The notes: generated from the letters alone by a model not told the origin. A stretch of DNA of 64,000 nt from Laceyella sacchari (GCF_004343255.1 NZ_SMDD01000003.1:248001-312000); one strand, 5' to 3'. Numbered from the stretch's first letter, positions 33,420-42,976 are shown. Translations and numbers: made by a program.

Positions 33420-36400
33420 CTATTCAGTCAATACCTTGTTCAACTCCGCGCTCACTTCGACAAATCGCCGTTGGGCTGCCATGAACACATCGAGTGGGAG
33501 AGTTTCATCAAATCCTTGCAACAGCCATTCATATTCATGAAGCACTTGATCGCGCAATGTTTGTTTTACCCGGTCCACTGACACTTGCCACGCCATGGCA
33601 TAGTGCGAGCCCCACTCCGTCTTGCATTGCTCCAAATAGGCAGTCACTTCTTGTTCCAGTACGCTCTTCAATTCGCTTTCCATCCGTGCTTTTTCTCCTT
33701 TTTCAAAAAAGGCTTTGGCGCTTTTGAACAAGCTGAGCGCTTTTTTAAACGAGGCAGGAGATAGATTGGTCAGCGGTTCTTTCAGCACGGGGGAGGCAAT
33801 GCCCTCCTCACTGTGGAAAGTGGTTTGAAAGTCAGGGCGTACAGCTTCCAAGCGTTTGGCGATGGTCTGCGACAAAGCGCTTTCCGTCCGTGCGATCCAT
33901 TTTTCCATCCGAAGTGCCGTCGCCCGCATTTCCTGAGACAAGTCGTGTTTGATGAATTCAACCAATTCCCAGACGCAACCTTGCAACTTCTCTTTGACCT
34001 GTCCATCTTCCTTCAGTGCCGACGGGTTAAATATCTCAGTGAACACATCATGGTAGCGATAAAACATCCGTTGTTTCACATAATAGAACAACTCATTCAA
34101 TTCTTGTTCCAAGGCCTGCTCTTCTGCTTTCCCACCACTGGTACTGATGATGCGTTCCATCGCTTCCCGCTCGGCAACCAGCGCCTGCCTGCTCGCTTCC
34201 TTTTCCGCTTTGCTCTGTGTTAGAGCTTGCCCCATCTGTTCCAGCATGTGCTCGGCCCGTTGCACTTCACTCCCCAACTGTTTCAATGAAACCTCTGTCA
34301 GGTCGTGCAGAATAAACGACAGAAACGCTTGTTTAAACTGTGCCATGCGCTCGTCCTCGGAATCGGCCAAAGCCTGTAAGCTGGACAGTGCAAACAAGCG
34401 CGGATGGCGAATGCCGTATTGTTGCAACTGGCTTTCGATATATTGACGCACCATGGCCAGCTCCTCTTCGGACGAAGCCAGGTCAGCGGCATTGATCACA
34501 AAAAACATCTTATCCAGGGAAAAGACATCTTTCACCCGGCCCAACTGAATCAGAAACTCACGGTCAGCACGGGAAAAAGGATGGTTGTAATAAGTGACAT
34601 ATATGATGGCGTCGCTGTTTTTAATGTATTGAAAGGCCACTTCCGTATGACGCGCATGGATCGAATCTGCTCCGGGCGTATCCACGATGGTGACCCCCTG
34701 GCGGGTCAACGGCGCATCATAATACAACGTGACGGATTCTACAAACGCCGATTTTGCTTCGTTGGCTACAAAGGCTTCACACTCTGCTTGCGAAACCACT
34801 TTTTCGCCACCCAGCTCGTCCGCCAACTCCCCGTATCCTTGTTGAATAGCCCGCAAGAAGGGAAGCGCTAGCTTCTGCTTGGTGAAAGTGGTCGGTTCGC
34901 GCAGCAGCTCCTCGATCCCCGCCACCGCGGCTTCCAGAGATTCCACTTCCCGCTGGAATAAGGCAGCTACTTGCTTAAGGTCTTGAAAAAGGGCTTCCCG
35001 CGATTTGAAACGAATGACCGCCTCTCCATGGGCATATTTTTCTGTCGGCGGGCAAATACGGTGAATCGTAGCCGTCGTAGGATGTGGAGACACTGGCAAT
35101 ACGCGATCACCCAACAACGCATTGGCAAAAGAGGATTTTCCGGCACTAAACGCACCAAACAACGCCACCGTATATTGTTTTCCCTCGATACGAGACCGTT
35201 TTTCCGCCCATTCCTCACGCAACTGAGCGAAGTTTGGCAACTCTTGCAAGCTTTGTTCCGCTTGTTTCACCAACTGTAGCACCCAATTCGTCCGCATCGC
35301 TGCTTTAGGTGCTTGTGGCGTATCAACCACCCGCGCTATAGTCGGCTGCTCTAATGCAACCGTTGCATCGGCCAACTTCACTTCATAGCGTTGCCGGGCA
35401 CCTGGGATCTCTTCATGGAGCAGGTAAGCAAGGTCAAACTCGGCGACGTCAATATCGCCGCGAACTACCTGAAGGAGATATGCTTCATATTCGGCCAGTT
35501 CCCGATCTTTCGCCGCCAACTGCTGTTCCGCTGCCAACGCTTGCTTGATGTTGTTGATTTGTGCTGTCAACTGCGTTTGTAGCGCTTGCATCCGTTCAGC
35601 CTGTTCTCCCGCCATACGGTCATAGATGGTTTCCGCCCATTCGCGCGCCCGTTTTTTGATTGCTTGTGCCAAATCCTCGGCGTAAGTCAACACATAGGCA
35701 CCTGACCACTCCGCTCCCGGTTTGATCACTTGAAGCGGCAATTCCGGAGTCACCCATGAGACAGACTGATAAATCGTTTCACTGATGGGGTCCGTGTCCA
35801 ATTGCCGCTCTTTGGCAAACTGCATGAGATGCGCCTTGAGATGAACTTCCAGTTGCGTTTCCACCGTCTGGCGCAATTGTTCATAAAATGCAAGACGACG
35901 CCGTTCTTTCTCTTGCTCCGTTTTTTTGGCGCTGAACAGAAAACCCACTTTGAACGGCGTCAACACCGTTTCCAAGTAAGCGCGTGCGACCTCGCGCAGA
36001 TCTGCCGGCATCAGGTAAGCGTTTTGTAGCAAACGGTTCAGGCCGTGAACCCACGCCTCCCGCTCCCGTTCGCTTTGCCCGGCAAGTTGGCTCAACTCAT
36101 TTTCGCACTCAGCCAGCCACTGGCTCATGCTGCGACCAGCAGGCGGCGTAACCGCGTGTAACATTTTCTCCAGCTTCACCCGTTCTTCTCGCTCTCGCGC
36201 CCTAAGCGCGTCCAGATGTTCACCGATCAGATACTCAGCTTCTTTGCGCGCGCTCTCTTCCATCCGATCTCTCTTGTGCATCAGTCGCCGGATCAGTGCC
36301 TTGCATTCCGCCAATTGATTGGCCGGATGCGACCGATCAGCAAGCGCAGTATAATATACGCCAGCCGGCTGAATTCCCCACTCGGCAAATGTTTTCTCCA

Positions 36401-37052
36401 CATTTGCTTGATATGTGGCAAACGGAAGCTCTGCATCGCGATGTTTATCAATCTGGTTGATGATCAGATAAACTTCCTCTTTTCGTGCGATCAGCTGCTT
36501 AATAAATGAAAGATTCCCTTCTGACTGCACATGGTTATAATCCATCATGTAAAAGATGACATCCGCCAGATGCAAGGCAGATAGGGTGACCGCCTGATGC
36601 GCGTCATCGGCGGAATCCACTCCCGGGGTGTCCAACAGCGCGACACCTTCAGGCAAAGCTTCTGTCTCGCGCTTGATGTGAACTGCCAGCACCTCTTCCC
36701 CATTTTTGCACAAGGCCTTCAACTCTTGCTCAGTGTAGACTCCAGCAAAACGATGGACTTCTCCGGTGCTCAACAATAACGTAACCTCATCCTGGCCAGC
36801 CATGATTTTCACCACATTGGCACTGGTCGGAATCGGGCTGGTCGGCAAGATCGACTCACCGTACAACTCATTGAGCATAGAAGATTTGCCCGCCGAAAAA
36901 TGCCCGCAAAATGCGATGGTCCATTCCCCTTTGGCCACTTTTCGCATCAAATCCGCCATTTTTTCCCGATGCTCTTCATCATGGCGCTCACCCATGGCTT
37001 GTTCCACCGCCGCCAAGCGGTGCAAAACCGGTTGGAATTTCACGTCAATCAT
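33420..37052 (-). CDS. dynA: Tandem dynamin-like GTPase DynA
   Basis: A 1210-residue protein with two dynamin GTPase modules in one chain. The first P-loop is GHFSAGKSS (residues 50-58) and DTPGVDSADDAHQ near 145; the second P-loop is GAFSAGKSS near 634 and DTPGADSIHARH near 778. Long helical stalk regions follow each G domain. In B. subtilis, DynA (YpbR) fuses membranes and supports membrane repair and phage resistance. The length (B. subtilis about 1190) agrees. Start ATG after AAAGGAG with long spacing. It is a single-gene unit. Confidence 0.95.
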   Translation of the reverse strand: MIDVKFQPVLHRLAAVEQAMGERHDEEHREKMADLMRKVAKGEWTIAFCGHFSAGKSSMLNELYGESILPTSPIPTSANVVKIMAGQDEVTLLLSTGEVHRFAGVYTEQELKALCKNGEEVLAVHIKRETEALPEGVALLDTPGVDSADDAHQAVTLSALHLADVIFYMMDYNHVQSEGNLSFIKQLIARKEEVYLIINQIDKHRDAELPFATYQANVEKTFAEWGIQPAGVYYTALADRSHPANQLAECKALIRRLMHKRDRMEESARKEAEYLIGEHLDALRAREREERVKLEKMLHAVTPPAGRSMSQWLAECENELSQLAGQSEREREAWVHGLNRLLQNAYLMPADLREVARAYLETVLTPFKVGFLFSAKKTEQEKERRRLAFYEQLRQTVETQLEVHLKAHLMQFAKERQLDTDPISETIYQSVSWVTPELPLQVIKPGAEWSGAYVLTYAEDLAQAIKKRAREWAETIYDRMAGEQAERMQALQTQLTAQINNIKQALAAEQQLAAKDRELAEYEAYLLQVVRGDIDVAEFDLAYLLHEEIPGARQRYEVKLADATVALEQPTIARVVDTPQAPKAAMRTNWVLQLVKQAEQSLQELPNFAQLREEWAEKRSRIEGKQYTVALFGAFSAGKSSFANALLGDRVLPVSPHPTTATIHRICPPTEKYAHGEAVIRFKSREALFQDLKQVAALFQREVESLEAAVAGIEELLREPTTFTKQKLALPFLRAIQQGYGELADELGGEKVVSQAECEAFVANEAKSAFVESVTLYYDAPLTRQGVTIVDTPGADSIHARHTEVAFQYIKNSDAIIYVTYYNHPFSRADREFLIQLGRVKDVFSLDKMFFVINAADLASSEEELAMVRQYIESQLQQYGIRHPRLFALSSLQALADSEDERMAQFKQAFLSFILHDLTEVSLKQLGSEVQRAEHMLEQMGQALTQSKAEKEASRQALVAEREAMERIISTSGGKAEEQALEQELNELFYYVKQRMFYRYHDVFTEIFNPSALKEDGQVKEKLQGCVWELVEFIKHDLSQEMRATALRMEKWIARTESALSQTIAKRLEAVRPDFQTTFHSEEGIASPVLKEPLTNLSPASFKKALSLFKSAKAFFEKGEKARMESELKSVLEQEVTAYLEQCKTEWGSHYAMAWQVSVDRVKQTLRDQVLHEYEWLLQGFDETLPLDVFMAAQRRFVEVSAELNKVLTE

Positions 37053-37172
37053 GAAAGTGCGCTTCTCCTTTTGAACTCAGTCTAAACTCTGCATACGTTC
37101 ATTATCTTACCATATTCGCGCAAGAAAGCGCCTCCTTGGAAAAACAAGAGCCAGCGCACCAGCCAAAGAGCC

Positions 37173-37201
37173 TGAACAATATTTTCCAAATCAGTTATAA
37201 T
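37173..37201 (+). promoter_or_regulatory. Probable sigma-A promoter of rmuC
   Basis: TGAACA and TATAAT with a 17-base spacer; the -10 is perfect, the -35 matches four of six bases. It ends about 36 bases before the rmuC start codon. Confidence 0.6.
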
Positions 37202-37237
37202 GGAAGATACTCGATTCCATAAAAGAAGGTGTTCAAC

Positions 37238-38560
37238 ATGTCAACAATCATCGGGATCATCTCCCTCCTTTTGAACGCGGTGATTCTGTATCTCATCTTC
37301 CAGCGGGCGAATCGCGAAGGAAATGATTCATCGTTAAGCAAACAAGTGGAACGGTTGGAACTTAACCAAGAGCGATTGGAAAAATTAATGCGCGAAGAAT
37401 TTGCCACCAATCGGTTGGAATGGAATCGCTCGATCATTGAAAATCGGCGCGACCTGAGCAACTCCTTCAACAATCTCACCCAATCCACCATCTCCACCAT
37501 TCGTGAAAGCTCACGTCAACAAAAAGACCTGCTGGACAGTTTTTCCAAACAACTCAACGAAATGGCCATCATGACTGAACGCAAACAAGAACTGCTACGA
37601 GACAAAGTAGAAGAAAAATTAAACCAGCTTCAGGAAGCCAACCAGCAAAAGCTGGAGCAGATGCGGCAGACGGTTGACGAAAAATTGCATCAAACGTTGG
37701 AACAAAGGCTGGGTGAATCGTTCCAAATGGTCAGCGAGCGATTGGAACGGGTTCATAAAAGCTTGGGGGAAATGCACCATCTGGCCACCGGCGTCGACGA
37801 TCTCCGCAAAGTCTTGTCCAATGTGAAGAACCGTGGGGTCTTGGGGGAAATCCAGCTGGAAAACATTTTGGAACAATTGCTAACGCCGGATCAATATAGC
37901 AAAAACGCCACAGTCAAAGAGAATAGCAAAGAGAATGTCGAATTCGCCATTAAATTGCCCGCCAAAGACGCGGAACGCTCACATCTGTTGCTCCCGATCG
38001 ATTCCAAGTTTCCCTTGGACGATTACCAACGCCTCACCGAAGCACAAGAGCGCGGACAAGCCGATCAAGTCCAAGAAGCATTGAAAAACTTGGAAGCACG
38101 GATTAAGCAAGAAGCCAAAAAAATAGCGGATAAATACATCAATCCCCCGACAACCACCGACTTCGCCATCCTCTTTCTGCCGATCGAAGGTTTGTACGCC
38201 GAGATTTTACGGCGGCCCGGACTGTGGGAGCATATCCAGCGCAAATACAAAGTCGCGATCACCGGCCCCACCACATTGTCCGCCTTTTTGACCAGCCTGC
38301 ACATGGGGTTCCGCACGCTGGCAATCCAAAAGCACACCAATGAAGCGTGGAAATGGTTAAGCCTGTTAAAAACAGAATTATTCAAGTTTGGCGACACTTT
38401 GACCAAAGCTCAGCGCAAGTTGGACGAGGCCAGCAAAACAATCGGTCAAGCAACCAAGCAAACGGAGACGATGAAAAAGAAACTGAACCGGGTGGAAAAC
38501 CTTCCCGAGCTCGGTGGCTCAGAAACCTTGCCACTCGCGGCCAATGACGAGCGGGAATGA
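37238..38560 (+). CDS. rmuC: RmuC family DNA recombination protein
   Basis: A 440-residue protein: an N-terminal hydrophobic segment (ISLLLNAVILYLIF), a long coiled coil (residues about 30-170) and a C-terminal RmuC nuclease-like domain (NVKNRGVLGEIQLENILEQLL near 205, FAIKLPAKDAERSHLLLPIDSKFPLDDY-like stretch split over residues 230-255, FAILFLPIEGLYAEILRRPG near 300). RmuC limits DNA rearrangements at inverted repeats. ATG 8 bases behind AGAAGG; an in-frame GTG three codons upstream is less likely. Followed by a bidirectional terminator. Confidence 0.93.
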   Translation: MSTIIGIISLLLNAVILYLIFQRANREGNDSSLSKQVERLELNQERLEKLMREEFATNRLEWNRSIIENRRDLSNSFNNLTQSTISTIRESSRQQKDLLDSFSKQLNEMAIMTERKQELLRDKVEEKLNQLQEANQQKLEQMRQTVDEKLHQTLEQRLGESFQMVSERLERVHKSLGEMHHLATGVDDLRKVLSNVKNRGVLGEIQLENILEQLLTPDQYSKNATVKENSKENVEFAIKLPAKDAERSHLLLPIDSKFPLDDYQRLTEAQERGQADQVQEALKNLEARIKQEAKKIADKYINPPTTTDFAILFLPIEGLYAEILRRPGLWEHIQRKYKVAITGPTTLSAFLTSLHMGFRTLAIQKHTNEAWKWLSLLKTELFKFGDTLTKAQRKLDEASKTIGQATKQTETMKKKLNRVENLPELGGSETLPLAANDERE

Positions 38561-38590
38561 ACCCGAAAACTGCATTTATTGCCTATAAAA

Positions 38591-38640
38591 AAGCCTAAGC
38601 AGTTGAAAAAGGGCCCGGCTCCTTTTTCAACTGCTCAGGC
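38591..38640. terminator. Bidirectional terminator between rmuC and ATP-grasp gene
   Basis: AGCAGTTGAAAAAGG pairs with CCTTTTTCAACTGCT over 15 bases, plus GCCT/AGGC ends. T runs on both sides fit both convergent genes. Confidence 0.88.
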
Positions 38641-38672
38641 ATCTTTGTTGCAGTTATGTCACGCTGTTCACA

Positions 38673-39884
38673 TCACTTCGATTGCCAAACCGTGTTCCGT
38701 TCAAACAGGTCAGCCACCTCTTCTAACCTCGCCAACACTTCCCCTTCGGTCTCCCCGATCACCACCAACGTCACCGTATAATCCACACTGGTATGCGGCC
38801 CATCAAAATATTGGCCAGGCTCTGCCAGCAAACGGTATTCCGTCACCCAATCAGGAAGCTCGTCCGCTTTGGGGGCAGAGAGAAAAACCCCTTGCTTCGG
38901 CGGGATGCCGATAAAGCCAATCTGCGTCTTGGGTCCCCGCCCGCTCCGCACTTGCTCGGGCACAGTCACGGGCAATCCGCATTGGGCTTGTACCGCCAGT
39001 TTGGTCAAATCCAAATCAAACGCTTGGCGATATTCTTCACAAATGCGGGATCCTCCGGTCCGGCAAGCGATTTCACATAATATTAACTCATCCTCGGGGG
39101 TGTGGAACACCTCCGCGTGAAAAGTGGTATATTGCGGCGTGGGCAAAATATGAAGCACGTTCGTAACATAACACTGCAAGCGGGGCGTAAGCGGATTTTC
39201 CGGCTCCAGCAGATAGCTACCGAGATATTTCCCTTCCTGAAATGCAAGACAGTTATTCAAGTATTTGGAAGGCCAACAAAGCTCAATCACCCCATCAAGC
39301 ACTATACCATCAATGTGGTACATTTCACCCTCGATAAACTTCTCCACTTCCAAATGGGGAGTTAATCCCTCTGCTAAATAGGCGATGGTATCTTCGTCGT
39401 CATGCAAAATCGTAGTATTTCGAGAGCCCATGCCATCGACTGGCTTTACCACGACGGGATATCCCTCTGCTTCGATAAAACGAACCAAATCGATTACCGA
39501 AGTGATTTCAGCAAACGGGGGAACCTTCACATTGGCCGCTTTGAGCAACGTCTTCATCTTCACCTTGTCACGAAAAGCAAGCGCGCTCTCCAACGACTGT
39601 CCTTCGATCCCCAAATGCTCCCTAAGTCTTGCCGCGCGCAAAATATCCCGCTCAGCAGTTGCAACAATCCGGCGAAATGGATTCTTTTTCGCCATCTGTA
39701 AAGCGACAAATTCAACCGCATTGTTATAGTCATAATTTTCAAAAGATAAGGCGCGCGCTTTTTCCTGAAACGCCGGCGCCAATTTTTGTTCCGTCAGGAT
39801 CACCAACGGTTCGTTCAAGTCCTCCAGCCATTTGTCATAGGGTACATCATAATAAGGCAAGCGATTGAAAATTAAAATGCTCAA
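38673..39884 (-). CDS. ATP-grasp ligase
   Basis: A 403-residue ATP-grasp enzyme. N-terminal ILIFNRLPYYDVPYDKWL, then a PVVVKPVDGMGSRNT glycine-rich ATP loop near residue 150, HIDGIVLDGVIELCWP near 200 and the Mg-binding EIACRTGGSRICEEY near 270. Such enzymes activate a carboxylate with ATP and couple it to an amine; the family includes L-amino-acid ligases and carboxylate-amine ligases. The closest ones I know are dipeptide synthetases, but the substrate is not clear. TTG start behind AAAGGGGAACG; an upstream in-frame stretch to 40016 is probably leader RNA. Long structured leader and vegetative promoter upstream. Confidence 0.85.
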   Translation of the reverse strand: MSILIFNRLPYYDVPYDKWLEDLNEPLVILTEQKLAPAFQEKARALSFENYDYNNAVEFVALQMAKKNPFRRIVATAERDILRAARLREHLGIEGQSLESALAFRDKVKMKTLLKAANVKVPPFAEITSVIDLVRFIEAEGYPVVVKPVDGMGSRNTTILHDDEDTIAYLAEGLTPHLEVEKFIEGEMYHIDGIVLDGVIELCWPSKYLNNCLAFQEGKYLGSYLLEPENPLTPRLQCYVTNVLHILPTPQYTTFHAEVFHTPEDELILCEIACRTGGSRICEEYRQAFDLDLTKLAVQAQCGLPVTVPEQVRSGRGPKTQIGFIGIPPKQGVFLSAPKADELPDWVTEYRLLAEPGQYFDGPHTSVDYTVTLVVIGETEGEVLARLEEVADLFERNTVWQSK

Positions 39885-40272
39885 CCCAAACGTTCCCCTT
39901 TCAATCCAAGATGTGTGAACACACCAAGCTTGCCCGGCTAGCAAGCTCGAACTTGTTGACAAAGTGGCCCGGAGCTGATTTTTGAGCCTGCGTTCCGTGG
40001 TTTTCTTAAGCGACAAGCAACTCCGCTTTCAAAAATCTCGCTCCTGCAGGGGCTCGTCTACACTGAGCTGGCTGACAAGCAAGCTCTTCCTCACCGCAAA
40101 ACAGACTCATCGTTGAACCGAGTATTCACATCATAATTGCTGGAGATAATACGACGGACGCACGCTATTTCCCGTGGAGTGGGCATCCTCTGGCGGAAAC
40201 CTGAAGACGTTGGTCTAACCTTTAGAAGAAGAGGTTAAACCGTCGGCACATCATGTCCAATCAGTAGGGGTT
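39885..40272 (-). ncRNA. Long structured 5' leader of the ATP-grasp gene (unclassified)
   Basis: About 390 bases between the promoter and the TTG start, with no strong coding potential and several stable stems on the minus strand: CGACGG/CCGTCG closing 40152-40245, a stem of GATTTTTGA with TCAAAAATC (39977-39985 and 40029-40037) extended by GAGC/GCTC, an inner AAGCG/CGCTT hairpin (40008-40012 and 40024-40028) and AGCTTGC/GCAAGCT (39927-39933, 39941-39947) near the start codon. I found no T-box (TGGNACCGCG), and it matches no riboswitch class I can name. Confidence 0.55.
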
Positions 40273-40279
40273 CTTTTTA

Positions 40280-40308
40280 ATATTAGAGAAAACATAATAT
40301 TTTGTCAA
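40280..40308 (-). promoter_or_regulatory. Consensus sigma-A promoter of the ATP-grasp leader
   Basis: TTGACA (40303-40308) and TAATAT (40280-40285) with 17 bases between, on the minus strand. Transcription would start near 40272 and run about 390 bases before the coding start. Confidence 0.82.
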
Positions 40309-40359
40309 TCTATTTATTAACTTTACTATCCGCTCCCCCGTAACGGCAGGAGCGGTCAA

Positions 40360-40506
40360 TCATGATGTCGATTCCTCATCCTGCACTTCCGCCACCAGAT
40401 GCGCGGGAATGCGAATATCCTGACACGCTTCTTCCATCCGCGACGCGCATTTCACCTGATCCTCAATCTGTCCTTCCAATCTGCTTTGCTGCTGATTGTT
40501 GTTCAT
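40360..40506 (-). CDS. Small 48-residue hydrophilic protein
   Basis: Too short for normal gene calling but supported by a strong ribosome binding site (AAGGAGGTTGTC directly before ATG). The sequence is acidic: MNNNQQQSRLEGQIEDQVKC, two cysteines (KCASRMEEACQD), and a C-terminus rich in Glu, Ser and Thr. No family recognised. It is upstream of the ATP-grasp gene on the same strand but has its own gap and promoter between them. A precursor or accessory peptide is one possibility; a plain small regulator is another. Confidence 0.6.
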   Translation of the reverse strand: MNNNQQQSRLEGQIEDQVKCASRMEEACQDIRIPAHLVAEVQDEESTS

Positions 40507-40884
40507 GACAACCTCCTTTTTTTGCTTCAGTATGCCCTTCTTCTTCGCTCCTTACGCCGGGACCGGCCATTGAAAAAAGAGGTTGTTTCAGCATGCCTTA
40601 GCTACACGATCTATCCTTCATACGGAAAAATTTTTGGTGAATCCCCAGCAAAACAGATAGAATTCTAATCAATCTCGATCACTTCCCTTTGCAGGATAAG
40701 GCCGCTTAGTGCATGGCATCTTCATCATAAGATCAGGCATGATGAATTCTCGTGATTTTATTAATGTTTTAACCACTTTCCAATCACTTTACCATCTCAC
40801 ACCAAAAGTGAATTGTTCTTCTATTTGCAAATTTATATAATATAAACAACGAATTTCAAGCTATATATAAAGGATGATGCCCGA
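40507..40884. other. Divergent intergenic region
   Basis: An AT-rich 380-base gap between the 48-residue gene (minus) and the class V aminotransferase (plus). It holds AT-rich stretches near 40830-40850 that could include the plus-strand -10 element, and no hairpin terminator. No ORF with a binding site. Confidence 0.4.
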
Positions 40885-42093
40885 ATGCCAACCCGTTGGC
40901 CACACTTCCAAGACCTATGCCCTCCTTTGGGTGACAGCCTCTACTTTAACATAGGAACGTGCGTACCGCTTTTGGAACCGATTCATGAAGCGATCACCCA
41001 AGCGAACCGTTCCCTCCAATCCCCATCTCCCAAGCCCTGGTTGGTTACCGAATCAGTCTGCATGGAAGCCCGTCAGAAGCTGGCTTCTCTGTTAGGAGCC
41101 CACCCTAGCGAAATCTCGCTGACGGAAAACGGCACTTTCAGCATGAATGCGATCATCGCCGGCATCCCTTGGCAAGCAGGAGATGGAATCATCATCACTG
41201 CTCACGAGCATGTCAGCAGTCTCGTACCATGCTTCAACATCGCAAAACGGTACGATCTCTCTGTCACCCTTGTCGATCCCGACGACAAAACAGATGAAGA
41301 GATGATCGGCGCGTTGGCTAAAGCCATCGATCAACGCACACGCCTGATCGTCGCAAGCCATGTCACCTGGAACACGGGCCGCATCCTGCCTGTCGCTGAC
41401 ATCTGTCGCCTGGCCCGAGACCACGGCGTGCTCACCCTTATCGACGGAGCGCAAGGCGCTGGAAATGTAGACGTCGATGTTAAAGCCATCGGTTGTGATG
41501 CGTATGCTCTCTCCGGCCACAAGTGGTTGTTGGGTCCCACCGGCACCGGCGCTTGTTATATCACCACCAAGCTCGTTGAGCAACTATGGCCCCTTGCAGC
41601 AGGCTACCAATCCATCACCGGCTTTTCCCTTGACGGGCAGATAGATTGGAAGATGGATTCACAAAAAATGGAATGCTCCACAAAAAACATCGCCTTAATT
41701 GCCGGCTTCACCCGTGGCTTAGAACTCTTGGAGCAGTACCAGCTTCCCGCGGTCACCTCGCAGATCCATCATTTGGCCACCTGGTTCAAACAGCAGCTTC
41801 TGCTTCTGCCGGATGTCACTCTGTTCAACGACCTCTCCTTCCCCGCTTCCGGTTTGGTATGCTTCCGTATAGAAGGCCTTGCCCACGAGGAAATCGTGGA
41901 CTACTGTCTAAAGCACCATCTATACATTCGCCATCTGCCGCGCCCGGAAGGCATCCGCTTTTCCATCCACGCCTTCCATTCCCATACAGAATTGATCCGT
42001 GCCCTCGTGATCCTTGAAGCTGCGATTCACCACGCCCGCAAGCAGGGAGGACAACATTCCACTTCCGTCCTCGTCGCCTCGCACCGTGAATAA
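40885..42093 (+). CDS. Class V aminotransferase / cysteine desulfurase-like PLP enzyme
   Basis: A 402-residue fold type I PLP enzyme of the class V group (NifS, isopenicillin-N epimerase, kynureninase relatives). Landmarks: SLTENGTFSMNAIIAGI near residue 73, SHVTWNTGRILPVADI near 158, DGAQGAGNVDVDVKAIGCDAY near 189 and the PLP-lysine motif SGHKWLLGPTGTGAC near 210. The catalytic cysteine and loop of true cysteine desulfurases are not evident, so an epimerase or lyase activity is more likely than sulfur transfer. ATG behind AAAGGATGATGCCCG. Its divergent neighbour is the small gene upstream of the ATP-grasp enzyme. Confidence 0.83.
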   Translation: MPTRWPHFQDLCPPLGDSLYFNIGTCVPLLEPIHEAITQANRSLQSPSPKPWLVTESVCMEARQKLASLLGAHPSEISLTENGTFSMNAIIAGIPWQAGDGIIITAHEHVSSLVPCFNIAKRYDLSVTLVDPDDKTDEEMIGALAKAIDQRTRLIVASHVTWNTGRILPVADICRLARDHGVLTLIDGAQGAGNVDVDVKAIGCDAYALSGHKWLLGPTGTGACYITTKLVEQLWPLAAGYQSITGFSLDGQIDWKMDSQKMECSTKNIALIAGFTRGLELLEQYQLPAVTSQIHHLATWFKQQLLLLPDVTLFNDLSFPASGLVCFRIEGLAHEEIVDYCLKHHLYIRHLPRPEGIRFSIHAFHSHTELIRALVILEAAIHHARKQGGQHSTSVLVASHRE

Positions 42094-42285
42094 AAAAAAG
42101 CGTCCACCATCATATCAACGCATCTGCACGCATCCCATCACTTTTGCTTTAATCGCCCTCAGGAGTACCCCTCTCATGCTGGGCATGGATGATGCCATCA
42201 TGTATTAATTTCCTATTTATGAGCAAATAAGTATTAATAATTAATGCATTCCTCAATTAAAAACTGTAACATATTGAATAAATGT

Positions 42286-42420
42286 GTTATACTTAATAGC
42301 GTTCGAGGATAGCACTGTCTCGCTTATCTTCGAATCCCCACAATGAATGGTTTTCTTAACTCTTCCTCGTCTCCGTCGAATCCATTCTAGCGCACCCCCT
42401 CGGCGGAGACCTTTTTTTTG
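42286..42420 (+). ncRNA. Probable orphan small RNA with terminator
   Basis: An extended -10 (TGT-TATACT, 42285-42293) is followed by a stem TTCGAGGATAG/CTTATCTTCGAA (42302-42333) with a 10-base loop. Further on GAATGG and CCATTC can pair, and GTCTCCG/CGGAGAC then forms a terminator with eight T ending at 42419. No ORF fits inside and the next plus-strand gene is over 2 kb away. The two later pairings exclude each other in part, as in attenuators. Confidence 0.55.
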
Positions 42421-42943
42421 CCTTCAGCCTGCACCATACATATGCTTACTGTCGTTTGTTTAAACACTGAAAGATGACTTCCAAACCCTTGGCTTTATCT
42501 ATTTGAGGTGCTATAATTCTTTTCATTCAATACATCATTTCATAACAGAATTTGAGTATTTTTATCAAATGTGCGCAGTTACCTAGAAAAGATATATACC
42601 TTAATTTCGGTATCTGTTCAGGCCAAATGTATTCCATTCTTCTTATTCCCGCGCATCGTTTTTAAATGCAAAGTTGCAATAACAATCAAGATAAAAAAAT
42701 CAACACAGATCCCCATTTAGCACTTTTCCACCTCCTATCTCGCAAAATAGCCATTATAATCAGTATATACTATGTAGTATGATTTAATATACGCAGCAAG
42801 GGGATCCATAGCCGAACACCATATCCAATCAGTAACCAAGCACCCTTTTCCATGATTTATTGTTTTACATCGAACAATAATAGTGATTAACTCTCTCTCT
42901 TTCATCAATTCACCATAAAAACGCAACTTACTCCTCTATCAAA
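42421..42943. other. Gene-free AT-rich region
   Basis: About 520 bases with no convincing gene. A minus-strand frame at 42735-42926 (63 residues) lacks a good binding site and family likeness. Confidence 0.45.
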
Positions 42944-42973
42944 CAAAAAACCCTTGCAAATGTGCAAGGGTTT
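42944..42973 (-). terminator. Terminator of the tRNA cluster
   Basis: AAACCCTTGCA paired with TGCAAGGGTTT and followed by TTTTG on the minus strand, directly after the tRNA-Val 3' end. Confidence 0.88.
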
Positions 42974-42976
42974 GGT

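Noticed and set aside
39972-40043. Inverted repeat as an insertion-sequence end
   Set aside because: No transposase, no target duplication, and only one copy is seen in this window; treated as leader RNA.
39885-40272. T-box in the ATP-grasp leader
   Set aside because: Neither the TGGNACCGCG box nor a stem-I AGUA loop could be found.
42735-42926. 63-residue minus-strand frame before the tRNA cluster
   Set aside because: No convincing binding site and atypical codon use; probably chance.
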